Of a DNA stretch of 64,000 nucleotides, positions 32,317 through 44,266 are shown one piece after another; position 1 is the stretch's first letter, and each line of letters opens with the position of its first letter. The notes under the pieces were generated by a model, which saw only the letters and a list, made by a program, of their open reading frames with translations, had not been told where the DNA came from and did no database searches. The translations under genes were made by a program, and so were the position numbers. The DNA comes from Ilex aquifolium (taxonomy: Eukaryota; Streptophyta; Magnoliopsida; Aquifoliales; Aquifoliaceae). The stretch lies in the NCBI GenBank assembly GCA_951799425.1, contig OX637406.1, forward strand, positions 24,484,390-24,548,389, in the 5' to 3' direction.

Positions 32317-33518
32317 CAAAAAGTGCGAATCATATACCCCCAATGAAGTGTTTGAAATCAATGAGATGAGGGGTTGGCTCAATGGAAGGCTTGGAGGGTG
32401 AAGAAACCAAGAAAAATGCAGTTTGGATGAAAACCTTCTGAAAGGTTTGGCTAAAAACCTTCTGGAAGTTTTTTGCCTTGGACTGCCAATTCACTGCCAA
32501 AACCTTCTGGAAGGTTTGCAAAACCTTGCGGAAGGTTTTGCCTACTGGATTGCTCATTTAACTGTTCCTACACAAACCTTCCAAAAGGTTTGTGTCGACC
32601 TTCAGGTAGGTTTTTCCCAGATTTCCCAAACAACCTGCAACTCAAGCTCTGCCATTTGGGAGTCCCACTTACACTTCTCCAACATGTCCCCTGACATCCC
32701 TTACACATCTACAGGCCTCCCCTCACCTTCGTTTGGACTTTGAAGGCTTGAGCATTAATGAGGAGAGAGAAGGGCAAGGCATGAGAGAGGAAGGCTATGC
32801 TTGTCATAGCCTGTAGCATTCCATCCAATCAGCCCCTTTTTTTGGTGAAGGCCGGCCACGCACCCTAGAGAGCTCTCTATGGACGAAAATGTAGCATTCA
32901 TGAGGGATTATTAAGTTCATATTACATTATAGAGAGAGAAGCTCAAGGAAGAAGGCATAGTTAGAGAGAAAAAGCTTAGATTTTTACATTTCTTCCATCC
33001 ATTTCTCTTGTAATTTCTTGTAAGACTTTTGTAAGCTTCCTTTATTGTATTTAATGCCACTTATTTCCAGTACATTTCAAGTTTAGTTGAATATCTTAAC
33101 TTCTACCATTAATGTATTTGGGTTTTCTACATTTCAAGCTTTAAATGGGTATTAAATACATTTTCCTGCAGTTTGTGTTTTTCTTACATGAGTTTAAGTT
33201 CAATCTTCATTCTTACAATGTCTCTTCATGCCATTTATGTTTTTGCTTTCATTATGAGTAGCTAAACCTTACGTTGCCTAGTCCAAGGGAGAGCTCCTCT
33301 TGGGTATGCCATTTCAACTCATTTCCTTTCCTTCTCGTAGTGTATGTTGATTTAGTTTGACTGGGTTGAGTGTGGACATGGTTGTGAGTATTTGATACGC
33401 CGTAGACTTTGTCACGGGGTATGCTTGGATCCTCACCTCCGTCCTAACCCCTCACTTCCCACGAATCAATCAAACATCTAGACACCATTGGGGGAAGGTC
33501 TCGAGTTGAGTTGGCATC
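32317..33518 (+). mobile_element. Element F/N: 5' LTR, part 1
   Basis: This is Athila-like LTR sequence into which A inserted. It matches minus-strand K LTR sequence and the R-U5 part of the E LTR (for example GAGTAGCTAAA...CAAGGGAGAGCTCC...GCATGGATCCTCAC-type landmarks near 33258-33440). It carries a decayed CCTTCCGGAAGG array (32434-32610). Its U3 start lies left of A, outside the window. Confidence 0.85.
32434..32610 (+). repeat. F LTR: decayed CCTTCCGGAAGG palindromes
   Basis: Six copies start at 32434, 32458, 32503, 32524, 32578 and 32599. None keeps a perfect CCGG centre: they read CTGA, CTGG, CTGG, GCGG, CCAA and CAGG. Changes at the CG dinucleotide dominate. Confidence 0.85.
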
Positions 33519-34249
33519 TGATGCAATACAATTTGATCCGTTGAGCATAAATGGAGGTCCTATGACTCGGGCAAGAGTAAAAAGAATGAAGGAAGCATTG
33601 AACGGGCTGATTCAAGACATATGGGCTGATTGTGGAAGTTCAAGCAAGGAGCATGATCCACTTGGGCAAAGATCCATCAACATGATCCAAGTTCTAGAAG
33701 ATTCCGGCAAAGGCTAAGCTTTAAATTGGCATGTTTAAAATTGGTCTGATTGTAAGACTTTCCTTAGCTATTTAGGCATGTGAGTTATTCCTTTTAGGAA
33801 AGTAAGAGCTATTTCTTTACCAGCAAGTAAGAGATATTTCTTTACCCACAAGTAAGAGATATTTCTTCACCAGCAAGTAAGAGATATTTCTTAAATAGGA
33901 TAAGCTATTTTAGGAAGTTTTCTTTGTAATAACCAGCCTATAAATAGGCATTCAAAGCATTGTAAAAGACAGAATATTTTGGTGTGTATTGTGAGGTTTC
34001 TACCTTATTGTTCTTCCAAGAACTATTTCAAGAACTTATCAAGAATTAATCTTTCTTGTGGCGTTCATCGACTTATCGCTCAATCTTGAGTGTGGCGTCT
34101 TTCTCTTGAACTTTTAACCTTGGGTTCTTGTTTCTTGCAAACATTGGGTCTAGGGTTCTTAGTTCTTATAATCTGATTTGTGATCTTTCTTGGGGAGTCT
34201 TCAATCAATTTGCCCGTGGGTTCTTGAATTCGTTTAAGGGTTCGCATCA
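33519..34249 (+). mobile_element. Solo LTR H, CRM-like
   Basis: It has TGATGC...GCATCA ends and a perfect GCATC duplication (33514-33518 and 34250-34254). It is 731 bases. The first 200 bases encode the end of a chromovirus pol (GPMTRARVKRMKEALNGLIQ...[13 protein letters not shown], stop at 33715-33717), because in this lineage pol runs into the 3' LTR. A tandem repeat of about 27 bases (AGTAAGAGATATTTCTT) lies at 33803-33892. The TATA box TATAAATA is at 33939-33946. Confidence 0.93.
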
Positions 34250-34402
34250 GCATCCCTATTGGAATGACCCCTTCGGATTAGCCAACACTTATTTTCATTC
34301 CATTTTCATAAAGAATACAACCACAAACCAAACTCAAACAACAAAAGATTTTTACACTTTTCTTTTAGTTCACCAAAATCACCTTCAACACGATTCACCT
34401 CC
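34250..34402 (+). mobile_element. Element F/N: 5' LTR, part 2
   Basis: Continuation of the F LTR after H (CCTATTGGAATGACCCCTTCGG, then GCCAACACTTATTTTC). It is collinear with 53000-53130 of the E LTR and stops near GATTCACCTCC where fragment O begins. Confidence 0.8.
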
Positions 34403-35326
34403 ATGCTTGATCGTTTTCGTTGTGTTCCCAATTCTCCGTCAATGAACCCTCAATGTGTAAGACTTATATGTGTGGGTGAGTGTCACTCTCACTCGGATTC
34501 AATGCAAGAAATGGGAAACGGAATGTGTGGAATGAACGGAAATGAGATGTGTGTGTGTGAACAAAAATGTTCCCCAAGCGCAGAGAGACTTTTGCTTGTC
34601 GTGTTTTACTTGGAATCGTATTCCAAGGTCATCTCCTCAGATAAGGAGGTGAATCGTCTTGAAGGTGATTTTGGTAAAAACAAAGTATAAAATCTTTTGT
34701 TGTTGAAGTTTGGTTTGTGATTTGTATTTTGATGAAAATGAAATGGGAAACAAGTGTTGGCTAATCCAAAAGGTTCACTCTAATGGGAATGCCAAGTCAA
34801 CTCGAAACCTTCGTCCAATGGTGCATAGATGAACGATTGATTCGTGGGAAGCGAGGGACAAGATGGAAGTGAGGATCCAAGCATAACTCATGACAAGCCT
34901 ACGGGATATCAAAGACTCACAACCATGTCCACACTCAACCTAGTCAAACCGAACCATCGTACACCGAGGGGAGGAAAGAAGATGAGTTGAAATGGCATAC
35001 CTAAGAGGAGATCTCCCTTGGATTAGCCAACCTAAAGACTTAGCTACTCTTGCTTAAAGGAAAGACAATAATGTAATGGAAAGACATTGTAGAGCAATGA
35101 AGATTTTTGCTAAGTTAATGCATGAAAACATAAACTAAAAGAGAGTGCATTGAATACCCATTTTAAAACTAAGAAATGAAGAACAATGAGTGCAGTAATG
35201 GTGAAAGCTTGGATGAAAGACTAAACTTGAAAGCAACTTGCAATAATTGGCATTAAAGACTTCAAACAAAGCTTAGAAGATCCTTACAAGAAATTACAAG
35301 ACAATGTGTGTAAGAAAATGCAAAAG
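34403..35326 (-). mobile_element. Inverted LTR fragment O of the K/F family
   Basis: This is minus-strand LTR sequence covering only the downstream portion. It ends at the LTR terminus (minus-strand ...GATCAAGCA at 34404) and starts, in its own direction, near TTTTGCATTTTC, at about the same place where K's right LTR is truncated. It lacks U3. It sits inverted inside the same-family F LTR, and about 60-80 bases of F are missing at the join. CCTCC flanks it on both sides but aligns to two different F positions, so I do not call a target duplication. Confidence 0.7.
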
Positions 35327-35505
35327 CCTCCCTTCACTTGGGGAGCACTTTTGTTCACACATTTTCATTCACCCACCATTATTCTGTTTCCCATCTCTTG
35401 CATTGAACCCGAGTGAGAGTGACACTCACCCACACACATAAGCCACATATATACATTGAGGGATCATGCTCGGAGATTAGGGACAACGACGGAAACCATC
35501 AAGTA
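35327..35505 (+). mobile_element. Element F/N: 5' LTR, terminal part
   Basis: From CTTGGGGAGCACTTTTG through ACATTGAGGGATCATG to CATCAAGTA. It is collinear with the last 180 bases of the E LTR and ends just before the primer site. Confidence 0.82.
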
Positions 35506-35509
35506 TTTT

Positions 35510-35527
35510 TGGCGCCGTTGCCGGGGA
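35510..35527 (+). promoter_or_regulatory. Element F/N: primer binding site, tRNA-Asp type
   Basis: TGGCGCCGTTGCCGGGGA is identical to the E site (53389-53406) and complementary to the 3' end of plant tRNA-Asp. Confidence 0.88.
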
Positions 35528-35658
35528 AGGCAAGCGTTGAATTGAGAAGGTGCTTTTCGAACAACGGAAGTCCTGTGAAGTTCATCATGGGCTGACGTAC
35601 GTTGCTCCTTGTATATACTTTTGTTTGTTAGAATTTTTATTTGTAGATAGTTTGTTGT

Positions 35659-36475
35659 ATGTGGGGAAGGGACGAACAAAACCGATTGTTTAGACAACCC
35701 TTAGGCCCCAACATGAACATTGACCATGACCCACCCGAGGATGCGGGTGATAATTTTGACAATGTAGGTGCCAATCCAAACATGCAAAGGGGTGGGGGAG
35801 TGCTAGAACCTAGAATGCCTAATCCACGAGTGCAATTCCCCCCTCCTATAAATGAAGGGAACAACATCCAAATTGATCCTCCGGTGAGGTCAATGACGGA
35901 TTTTCTTCAACCAACCCATAACACCACACCCTCATGCATCCTCTTACCGGTCCAAGCTCAACTCTTCCTAGTTAAGCCGGGGTATTGTAACTACTTCCAA
36001 CATTCCACGGAATTAAAAAGGAGAACCCTTATTTGCACATCAAAAGAATTTGAGGATATAGTTGCAACCTTCAATGCTAACTATGCTATGGAAGACATAG
36101 CTCGCTTAAAATTGTTTCCCTTTTCCCTTAAGGACAAAGCCAAAACATGGTTGAATTCCTTGCAGCCTCGATCCATCACTTCTTGGGCTTAAATGCTTTT
36201 TGATTTTTTGAATAAATTTTTCCCAGTGCATAGAACCACCATTTAAAAAAGCAAATTAAAAACTTTTTCGAAAAGCCCAATGAGCAATTCTATCACTGTT
36301 GGGATCGCTACAAGGAATTACTCTAATCCGTACCACATCATGGTTTTCAATCTTTCAATTGGTAAGTTTCTTCTATGAAGGAATCACACCGGGCCATAGA
36401 CAATTCATTGACATGATGTGTAATGGCGAGTTCTTAAACAAGGACCCCAATGAGGCCCTAAACTACTTTAGTACA
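35659..36475 (+). pseudogene. Element F/N: gag remnant, Athila type
   Basis: [20 protein letters not shown] matches the start of the E polyprotein. An open stretch runs to the stop at 36192 (LKLFPFSLKDKAKTWLNSL). Shifted frames continue with [27 protein letters not shown] and EALNYFST. It is cut at 36475 by element K. The rest of this element is not found to the right of K, probably lost in the deletion near 46652. Confidence 0.9.
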
Positions 36476-38344
36476 TGCTTTATTGTTTCCGTTGTGTTCC
36501 CAATTCTCCGTCAATGAACCCTCAATGTGTAAGACTTATATGTGTGGGTGAGTGTCACTCTCAATAGGATTCAATGCAAGAAATGAGAAACGGAATGTGT
36601 GGAATGAATGGAAATGAGATGTGTGTGTGTGAACAAAAAAGCTCCCCAAGCGCAGAGAGACTTTTGCTTGTCTTGTTTTACTTGGAAAAGTATTCCAAGG
36701 TCGTCTCCTCAGGGAAGGAAAGTTCAAGTGTGGTGAAGGTGATTTTGTAAAAAATGGAAAAGTGTAAAATCTTGTAGTTGGTTTTGGTGAGTTTTGTTCT
36801 TAATGAAAATGCAAGAAAACAAGTGTTGGCTAATCCGAAGAGGTCATTCCAATGGGGATGCAAAATCAACTCGAAACCTTCCTCCAATGGTGCCTAGATG
36901 CTCGATTGATTCGTGCGAAGCTCAGGACGAGATGGAAGTGAGGATCCAAGTATAACCCGTGACAAGTCTACGGGATATCAAAGACTCACAACCACGTCCA
37001 CACCCCAACCCAGTCAAACCGAACCATCGTACACCAAGAGGAGGAATGGAAATGAGTTGAGATAGCACACTCAAGAGGAGATCTCCCTTGGATTAGCCAA
37101 CTAAAAATCTAGCTACTCATGAAGCAAGAAAGAATTGCATAATGTAAAGAGACATACTAAAGGAAGGAAGATTAGAACTTAGTTTAATGCAAGAAAATAG
37201 AAACTATGAAGTAAAAAATGCAATACCCATTTTAAAGCTTGAAGTGAAGAAAACTTAAATGCATTAATGGTAGATTCAAAAACATGAAACTAAACTTGCA
37301 ATACACTTGAAATAAATAAGATTAAAGTGCAAGAATTAAGGATTACAAGATATTTAAAGCTTACTACAACTGAAATGAAGATGAAAATGCAAAAACATAA
37401 ATTTCTATCTCTAAATATTCATCTTCTTCCTTAGAGCATTCTAAGCTTAGCTAGCCACCCCCAAAAATCTTGTGGAATGCTGAATATATGGTGAAAGAGC
37501 TCTGCATTTTTGTCCATAGGGGTCCTCTAGCATGTGTGTGTAGGCCTCCCATTAATGGGAGGTGAGTTAATGGCTTTTGACAAGCTAGGACAAGCCTAGC
37601 CTGCACCCATCATGGCTGCCCCCTTCTCTCCCATCCTCATTAATGTCATTGTCTCCAAAGTCTTCAACTAGGGTGTAGAAGGCATGTAAATATGTAAGGG
37701 ATGTCAAGGGACAAGTGGGAGAATCAATGGTGGGACCCCCAAGCAAGTGGAGCATAAGTTGCAGGCGCTCTGGGCATTCTGGGCAAAACCTTCCGGAAGG
37801 TCGATGCAAACCTTCCGGAATGTTCATTCCAGTAGGCTAAACCTTCCGGAAGGTCTTCCGGAAGGTGACATCTCAGGACCAGTTTTGATAGATTTGTCAT
37901 AACGTTTGATCCAATTGTCCGATTGAGCTGAAATTTTGATACAATATATAGGACATACAGATCTACAACTTTCATGTTTTTCACTTTTTCAGATTCTAAG
38001 TGGATAATGGTCAAAAATGGGGAAAACAGAAGGTCATGTAAACAGAAGGTCATGTTTTGCATTTTTTCCAATTCCAGTGGGCCAAACCTTCCGGAAGGTT
38101 ATCTTCCAAATGCATTTTTATTGATTTCTTCACCTTCCAAGCCTCCCAATCCTCATGTATTGTGTCCATCCCTTCACCACCATTCACACTTAGTTGCAAA
38201 AGCCATCATTTACGCTATAATTACCTGCAACATCAAAATTTCCACATTATTCATAACTTTGGCTAACTCTAAGTAATTAAATGCAAAGTTAAGTTAAAAA
38301 GCATGTAATGAGGTCATTAAATATGCAATGTTTTATGCTCATCA
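36476..38344 (-). mobile_element. Element K: 3' LTR
   Basis: In minus orientation it runs from TGATGAGCATAAAAC (38344) to AAGCA (36476), 1869 bases. U3 has five CCTTCCGGAAGG-type palindromes, at 37789, 37809, 37842, 37854 and 38087. The first dinucleotide pair is TG...CA once the AAGCA end is used. A TATA-like ATATATTC lies near 37480. Confidence 0.9.
37789..38098 (-). repeat. K LTR: CCTTCCGGAAGG palindromes
   Basis: Three perfect 12-base palindromes (37789-37800, 37842-37853, 38087-38098), one overlapping-context TCTTCCGGAAGG (37854-37865) and one CCTTCCGGAATG copy (37811-37822 region). The centres are much better preserved than in the F LTR. Confidence 0.88.
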
Positions 38345-38380
38345 CACCCCCCAACTTAAGCTTTGCTAGTCCCTAGCAAA
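38345..38380 (-). promoter_or_regulatory. Element K: conserved hairpin plus 3' polypurine tract
   Basis: The minus strand reads TTTGCTA-GGGAC-TAGCAAA (38362-38380) then AAGTTGGGGGGTG (38345-38357), abutting the LTR. The hairpin is identical to A's. Confidence 0.87.
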
Positions 38381-41300
38381 CTAAACGTAAAAATTAAGCA
38401 AACAAAAATAAACCTATTCTAATTCCTCTATTGCATTTAGCATATGCAACAAACCTTTAAACGCCTAGGTGATCCCTAGTGGACGAGTTTTGTCTCGTGA
38501 AGTTTTCAAGTGAAGATACCTACAAACTTCTTCATATCCAACAATTGAAACCATGTGCCCTTATCATAACTGGCACTGGGATGTCAAAATAGCATAGTCC
38601 AATGCACCTGAACTAATCACACATGAATCACATCATAGCCTTAAATGCTATACTAGAGTATTCTCCTACACATTTCCTTTCAAAACTCGTGTGTGTGTGA
38701 AATGAATGTGTAATTTAAGCATTTACTCAATGGAATCCACATTCACTTAGCTATCTAAATTCAGCTTTGATGCAAAACTCACCAAGGGTGTCTCTCAACA
38801 ATGAATCACACTATAGTTATCTTGGCATGCTCTCCATGTGTATATGTGAGATAGAATCTTGTGCACAAAATGAAGTATGCTCACATATAATCCAAAAATG
38901 AAGTTCATGCATGAAAATGAAACAACCTTGGCATAATCTCATGAAAGGAATGCTAGGGCATTAGATAGCAAAATCAACCTTTCTTGTTCTTTAAAAGTAT
39001 GCATCTCCCATGCTTCTCTAGATCATTTAGGACTTCACGGGTTATAATGGGGCCTTGGGGTGATATTGAGGCAAATGAAATGAAGGATATAGGATATAAA
39101 AAAGGGTTGTTCCGAGTGCATGACCTTTATTTCAAAAAGATCTCCCTTTTATGGGATTTCTAGGCTAACACCATCACTTCACTCTTTGTTTCTTTTTCTT
39201 CTTTTCCATAACATTTTCTGATGCGAACCCCAATAGACTTGCTTTGAGACCCAACAACAATATTGGAAATACAACCCAAGAAAGCCAAACTCAGATCTAT
39301 GGATGGAGAATTTAGACCCGTTGAGAACTCGTGTCAAGAACCTAGATTATATTAAAATCTAGACCCGTTGAAGAACCCGTCTCAAGAACCCAAATTACAA
39401 GGAGGAACGCCACAAAGGTTGTGATTTACCTTTGATAAGTTCAAAAGTTCAATCAAGAACAAGAGGAGTAAACTCAACTCAACTCACAATCAAAATTCAT
39501 TATATGTTCTCCATAATAATCTCCTTTTTTCATTGATTTGAAGGCCTATTTATAAGGCTGGTCATTACAAAGATTAGGAAACTTCCTAAACTAGCTATCC
39601 TAATTAAGAAATATCTCTTACTTGTTGGTAAAGGAATATCTCTTATTTTCCTAAGACTCTTACTTGAAGAAAAGAAAGACAATCAGCCCTTTAATTGGCT
39701 GACCACATGCCTAAATAGAAAAAGGAAAATACTTGGTTCACAAGCCTTACAATTAGACCCCAATAAAAAGTGAATAGTGACGGTTACTGTAGCGTGAACA
39801 GTACGTGCTACAGTAATTATGAAAACCCTAGTTCATAAGAAATAAAAACATGTGGGCTAAGCATCCTCAAGCCCACTTATTCTAATAATACTAATCCTTC
39901 AAACAAATTAGAGGCCTTAGCAAAAACAGGCCAATTTAACCTTAGCCCCTATCTAGATTCTTCTAGAACTTGAATCATGTTGATGAATCTATGTTGTTCA
40001 AGTGGATCATGGTTAATGGACCTCCACGAACTTGCTTGATTCCATGCCTCTTGAATTAGTCCATTGGGTACTTCTTTAAACTTCCTTGCTCGTGCTCGCG
40101 TAACCGGCCCAATTGGAACTTGAACTAGATCCCTTGAAGTTGTGACATGATTCGCATCACGAGCTTTAGTACTTGGACCCCCCGGCTCGTGTAAAGGATC
40201 TCTAGCTTGGGACTCATCATTCAATTGGCCCATCTTGGTTCTCATTATTTTCCTTTTCTTTTGTCATTATTTTCTTCTTTTCACTCCCACTTTCTCATTT
40301 TCTTGGATTTTCATTCTTTTTCCATTCAACTCTTTGAGTTACAACACCATTCATCCCTTTTGTTTGAGTTTCCACACCATACTTTCTTCTCTTTTATGAT
40401 CACTCATACTCAGCACTAGGAACAACCAAGTTGTGATGGATTTTTATCATTTTGCACTTGCTTGGTCAATTGTGTGGCATGGAAACGACACTAGGGATAA
40501 ATTTTTCACAAGAAAAAAGCTAAGGCTCAAAGTAAATCAAGGGCGGCCTAAGATCATTTCTATATAAGCATGGAGGAGTATTATGCATTTCAAGACAAAG
40601 TCAATCAACTACACAAATACACCTAACCAAAACAAGCATAATGAGATTATTGAACAAATTTGAAATTTGAAAAATTGTTCCTTGAGTAAATGTAAATTCC
40701 CTCCAACAAAGATTGGCACTAAAGCTCACATGAGTACTTATTTCATCTCCACTATGCATGTCAAGCTCTAAAATGTGGATCCAATCCGTAAATTTCCAAA
40801 ATTACACATTCAAGGTGCACAATGGTTGTGTTCGAAAGAAAATACATATGTGATATTCAAGCATAGGATAAAATTCTATGATGTGCTCATGTATTCAAAG
40901 TTCAAAATGAAGATCACAAATCCCATAACCATTAGGATGGGAGAATATAGTTCAATATTGGATATTTTTCACCAAAATTTTAAAAAATTTCACATTTCCC
41001 ATTATTCTATACAAAAAGTGGTGAAAAATGTAAATGGTGCACCTCACCCCCCCAACTTGAACCATGCATTGTCCTCAATGCACAAGGAATCATGCAATGA
41101 GAAAAATGAAAGTAAAATGGGAAATAAGATACCCTCTTTTTTTCTTTTTCTTTTTTGATATAAACATTTAAAGGGAAAATGAAACACAAAAGAGTTTGTT
41201 TACACCCCCAAACTTAAACTTGCACATGATATTGAATAAGATTTGCTATGATGATGCTCAAAATGAATGAGTCCAAATTAGGGAGAGGTAAACAACTTCT

Positions 41301-41448
41301 ACACTACAACAACGTGAAAATAAAAATATAACAATTAAAGAATTTAACTAGTATGTACATAAAAAGAAAACAACGAGGGCTCATGTCAATCCGGCTTCAA
41401 TTCGGATATGAACTTGCGCCCATTGAGTTTTTTGATTTTAAAATTTTT
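38381..41448 (-). other. Element K: non-coding internal region (interrupted by M)
   Basis: No gene. On the minus strand it carries the conserved block found in A, E and B (CACTCGGAACAACC near 39110; ATCTTAGGCC near 40550). It also has an internal polypurine tract in the shared context TTGAGGACAATGCATGG...AAGTTGGGGGGGTGAGGTGCACCATT (41036-41080) and a second tract, AAGTTTGGGGGTGT, near 41200-41217. Confidence 0.68.
39219..40247 (-). mobile_element. Solo LTR M, CRM-like
   Basis: It has a perfect TTTTC duplication (39214-39218 and 40248-40252). In minus orientation it starts TAATGAGAACC (the expected TG mutated to TA) and ends GGTTCGCATCA. It is 1029 bases. Its first 300 bases encode the pol C-terminus ([28 protein letters not shown]...[11 protein letters not shown]). 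A minus-strand TATAAATA lies at 39547-39554. Confidence 0.92.
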
Positions 41449-42058
41449 TTATTGTATAAATGCCCTTCCAAACCAATCTATCCAACAATACAAAAGATAA
41501 TCATTAAAAATTCTCAACCAAACAAAGGTGTAGGTAAGTTTATGCAATTCCAACAATGGAGTATACAATTTCTCTTTAAAATTTTTTGCACTTGACTCCA
41601 TTTCAATGCCCTCCCCAAGTTGAGAAATGTGAATCTCAACACCACTCTTAGGTGGCAAAATGACCTTGGGCTCATTAGCCTCATGTGAGATAGTGTCTTT
41701 ATTAAGCTTTTCACAATCTAGAGTGGTGGGAGATTGAACATGAATATGCATTCCATTGAGATGATCATCCTCAATACATTGACTATGCTCAAGATGTTGT
41801 TCTTCATGCATAGCAATTGTAGCATTAGTCAATGTATTAAGTTTATTGCTAATTTCAGGAAGTTGTTGGGCTACTTGGGCATTGACTTCCATTTGGTATT
41901 CATTAAATTCCATTTGGCATTGCAAAAACTCACAAAACGTATTTTCCCATTCCTGTTCAGTTGAGTCCTCATATGTTGGATAGTGGCAAAATTCATTTGG
42001 TGGTGTGAGATCGAATGAAAAATTATAAATGCCATTCTCCCAAGCATAACTCGGATAA
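41449..42058 (-). pseudogene. Element K: zinc-knuckle gag-like gene, 3' part
   Basis: This reading frame reads YPSYAWENGIYNFSFDLTPP, then an amphipathic stretch rich in Gln, Glu and Asn (QCQMEFNEYQMEVNAQVAQQLPEISNKLNTL), and ends at 41449. It is the downstream half of the gene whose upstream half is 45377-45583; element L lies between them. The frames across the join differ by one base. I do not recognise the family beyond the upstream CCHC knuckle. The product is probably a gag-type RNA-binding protein of a non-autonomous element. Confidence 0.6.
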
Positions 42059-42560
42059 TGATGTGAACCCCAATAGACTTGCTTTGAGACCCAACAACAA
42101 TATTGGAAAAACAACCCAAGAAAGCTAAATTCAGGTATATGGATGGAGAATCTGAACCCGTTGAGAACTCGTTTCAAGAACCTAGATTATATTAAAATCT
42201 AGACTCGTTGAAGAACCCGTCTCAAGAACCCAAATTACAAGGAGGAACGCCACAAAGGTTGTGATTTACCTTTGATAAGTTCAAATGTTCAATCAAGAAC
42301 AAGAGGAGTAAACTCAACTCAACTCAACTCACAATCAAAATTCATTATATATTGTCTTCCACAGCTTGGATCAAGTGGATCAAAATTGGTTCTCCTTCTT
42401 TCAAGCCCATCTTGAGTGTTGGCCTCTTGCTAACTTCATCCCAGGTGGATTGCAACAATCCTTGCATTGCTTCCTTGATCTTCTTGGCTCTTGATCTTGT
42501 AATTGGCCCATCTGGACTTGCAAAGGATCTTTACGAGTAGGCCCATCTTGGTTCTCATCA
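42059..42560 (-). mobile_element. Element L: 3' LTR
   Basis: 502 bases. In minus orientation the first part encodes a pol C-terminal tail in frame (GPITKSRAKKIKEAMQGLLQSTW, then HLIQAVED), as in the other CRM-like LTRs here. The minus-strand purine tract TGAGGAAAGGGGGAA precedes it. Confidence 0.88.
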
Positions 42561-42639
42561 TTCCCCCTTTCCTCAAAAAGATTCGTCCTCGAATCTTCAC
42601 CGACATCTTAAAGAGAAAGATTAGAAACATTGAAGGTAG

Positions 42640-43423
42640 CAGAGAAAAAAAAAATTTGAATTTTCTCCTCTACATTAACCCGAATCATGGCTATCTCCAT
42701 CTCCTTATAATACTCCTCAACACTCTTGGACCCCTGAGTCAACCCCTACAACCTTTGAAACAAGTCCCTATAATAATGAGAAGGGACAAACCTCTTCCTC
42801 ATGATACTCTTCATCTCATCCCAAGTATCAACCGAATGCTATCTATTCCTCCTCCTATTCATCACTAACTGATCCCACCATACTACCGCATAATCAGTAA
42901 ACTCCATTGCAGCTAGTTTCACCTTCTTCTCCTCTGAATAGTCATGGCAATCAAACACTAACTCCACTTTCTTTTCCCACTCTAAATAAACCTCCGGATC
43001 ATTATTGCCTTGAAAGGCTGGGATTTTCATCTTAATGCTACCCAAATTTCCATCTCTCCGATAAACACCTCTAACACCTCCACGACCACCTCTAACCCCT
43101 CTGCCACCTCTACCATGGTCAAACCCAATCAACGTGGCCTGGTCATCGAAGTAATCACCAAGATCCCACTCGTCATCATCGATAATGTTTTGATGACGCC
43201 TATTCTGCCTCCTCTCCACCGGTGCCTCACGCCTATCATATCCATCATCTCTTCTTCCCTCATTCATTCTCAACTCATTAATCGCATTCGCCTGCTCCTC
43301 CAACTGATTTCCCATGTCATCAAATCTCGTATTCATACGTTCGAACTGTTGTTGCATAGCCCGAAGTATGAATAGCACATCAGTACCACCCTCCTCAGCT
43401 ACTCCTTTATCCTTGGAAGTCAT
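42640..43423 (-). pseudogene. J' gag fragment inside L (CRM-like)
   Basis: MTSKDKGVAEEGGTDVLFIL starts at 43423. It is followed by a coiled-coil-like segment (QQQFERMNTRFDDMGNQLEEQANAINELRM), an RGG-rich stretch (RGGRGVRGGRGGVRG) and the gag core (IPAFQGNNDPEVYLEWEKKVELVF; AMEFTDYAVVWWDQL). A frameshift near 42840 is followed by the EEYYKEMEIAMIRVNVEE segment, where homology to J gag (51362 region) ends abruptly near 42665. There is no knuckle or pol. Confidence 0.85.
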
Positions 43424-44248
43424 GTTTTATAAACCTACAAAACAATGTTAGAAATAGCCTCACAAACACTCCCTCACGTGTTTCACTCGTTTCAATGTCA
43501 CTCAACCCTCGTGTTTACACTCTTATTGGCTTTTTCTTAAGATAAGCTCACACACTCAGCCTTTTACCACTCAAATGTTTCACCTTTGTCATTCTTTCGC
43601 AAACTACTCAAAACTCAACCAAAAACCAACCGTTCTCACAGCGCACAACAACTTAACAAAATAAGACACAAATATCAAAGGAAGGACCAGAATTAAAAAT
43701 GAAAACAGAGAATAACAACGATAACACGAAAATGAAACAAAGAAACACAACGAAGCAAAGAAAACAAATTCGGCGAAAACTAAGAGAAACAATGATTCGA
43801 AAGCAACAAATGGATCAAGAAAGGGGTTAAATCAAATAAGATGACCTATTTTGGGATTACAATGCGTGAATGATCATAATAAGTAACTTTTGAGTATTTT
43901 TGTTCAAATCTCAACACAAATCAGCCCTAAAGCAAACTGATTAGCCTCAATTCGATTCTTTCTTTTCTTTTCTTTTTTGATATCAGATCACAAAAAAGGC
44001 AAACTACGAGTAATTGTGCAGCAACCTTCACAATCGATTCACTAGCAAATTAGGTATTCAACTCCGCCCATATTATGCAACCTTAATTGATATTAAAATT
44101 ATAGAAAAGAACAACTGAAACTCCAGCAACAAGTCACGCCCCCAAATCAAACAGAACAAAAAAAATCGCAATGAACAGTGCACATATTTTTTTTTTAAAT
44201 AGATGCGCATAAACAAAGATAACCAACCTGATTTGAGAAAACAAACCT

Positions 44249-44266
44249 GAGTGCTCTGATACCAAC
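44249..44266 (-). promoter_or_regulatory. J' primer binding site, initiator tRNA-Met type
   Basis: The minus strand reads TGGTATCAGAGCAC, adjacent to the J' LTR end GGTTCGCATCA. This is the second primer site inside element L; the first is at 44849-44860. Confidence 0.85.

Noticed and set aside
34398-35331. CCTCC direct repeats around fragment O as a target duplication
   Set aside because: The two copies align to different positions of the F LTR, with sequence missing between them, so they do not represent a duplicated target.
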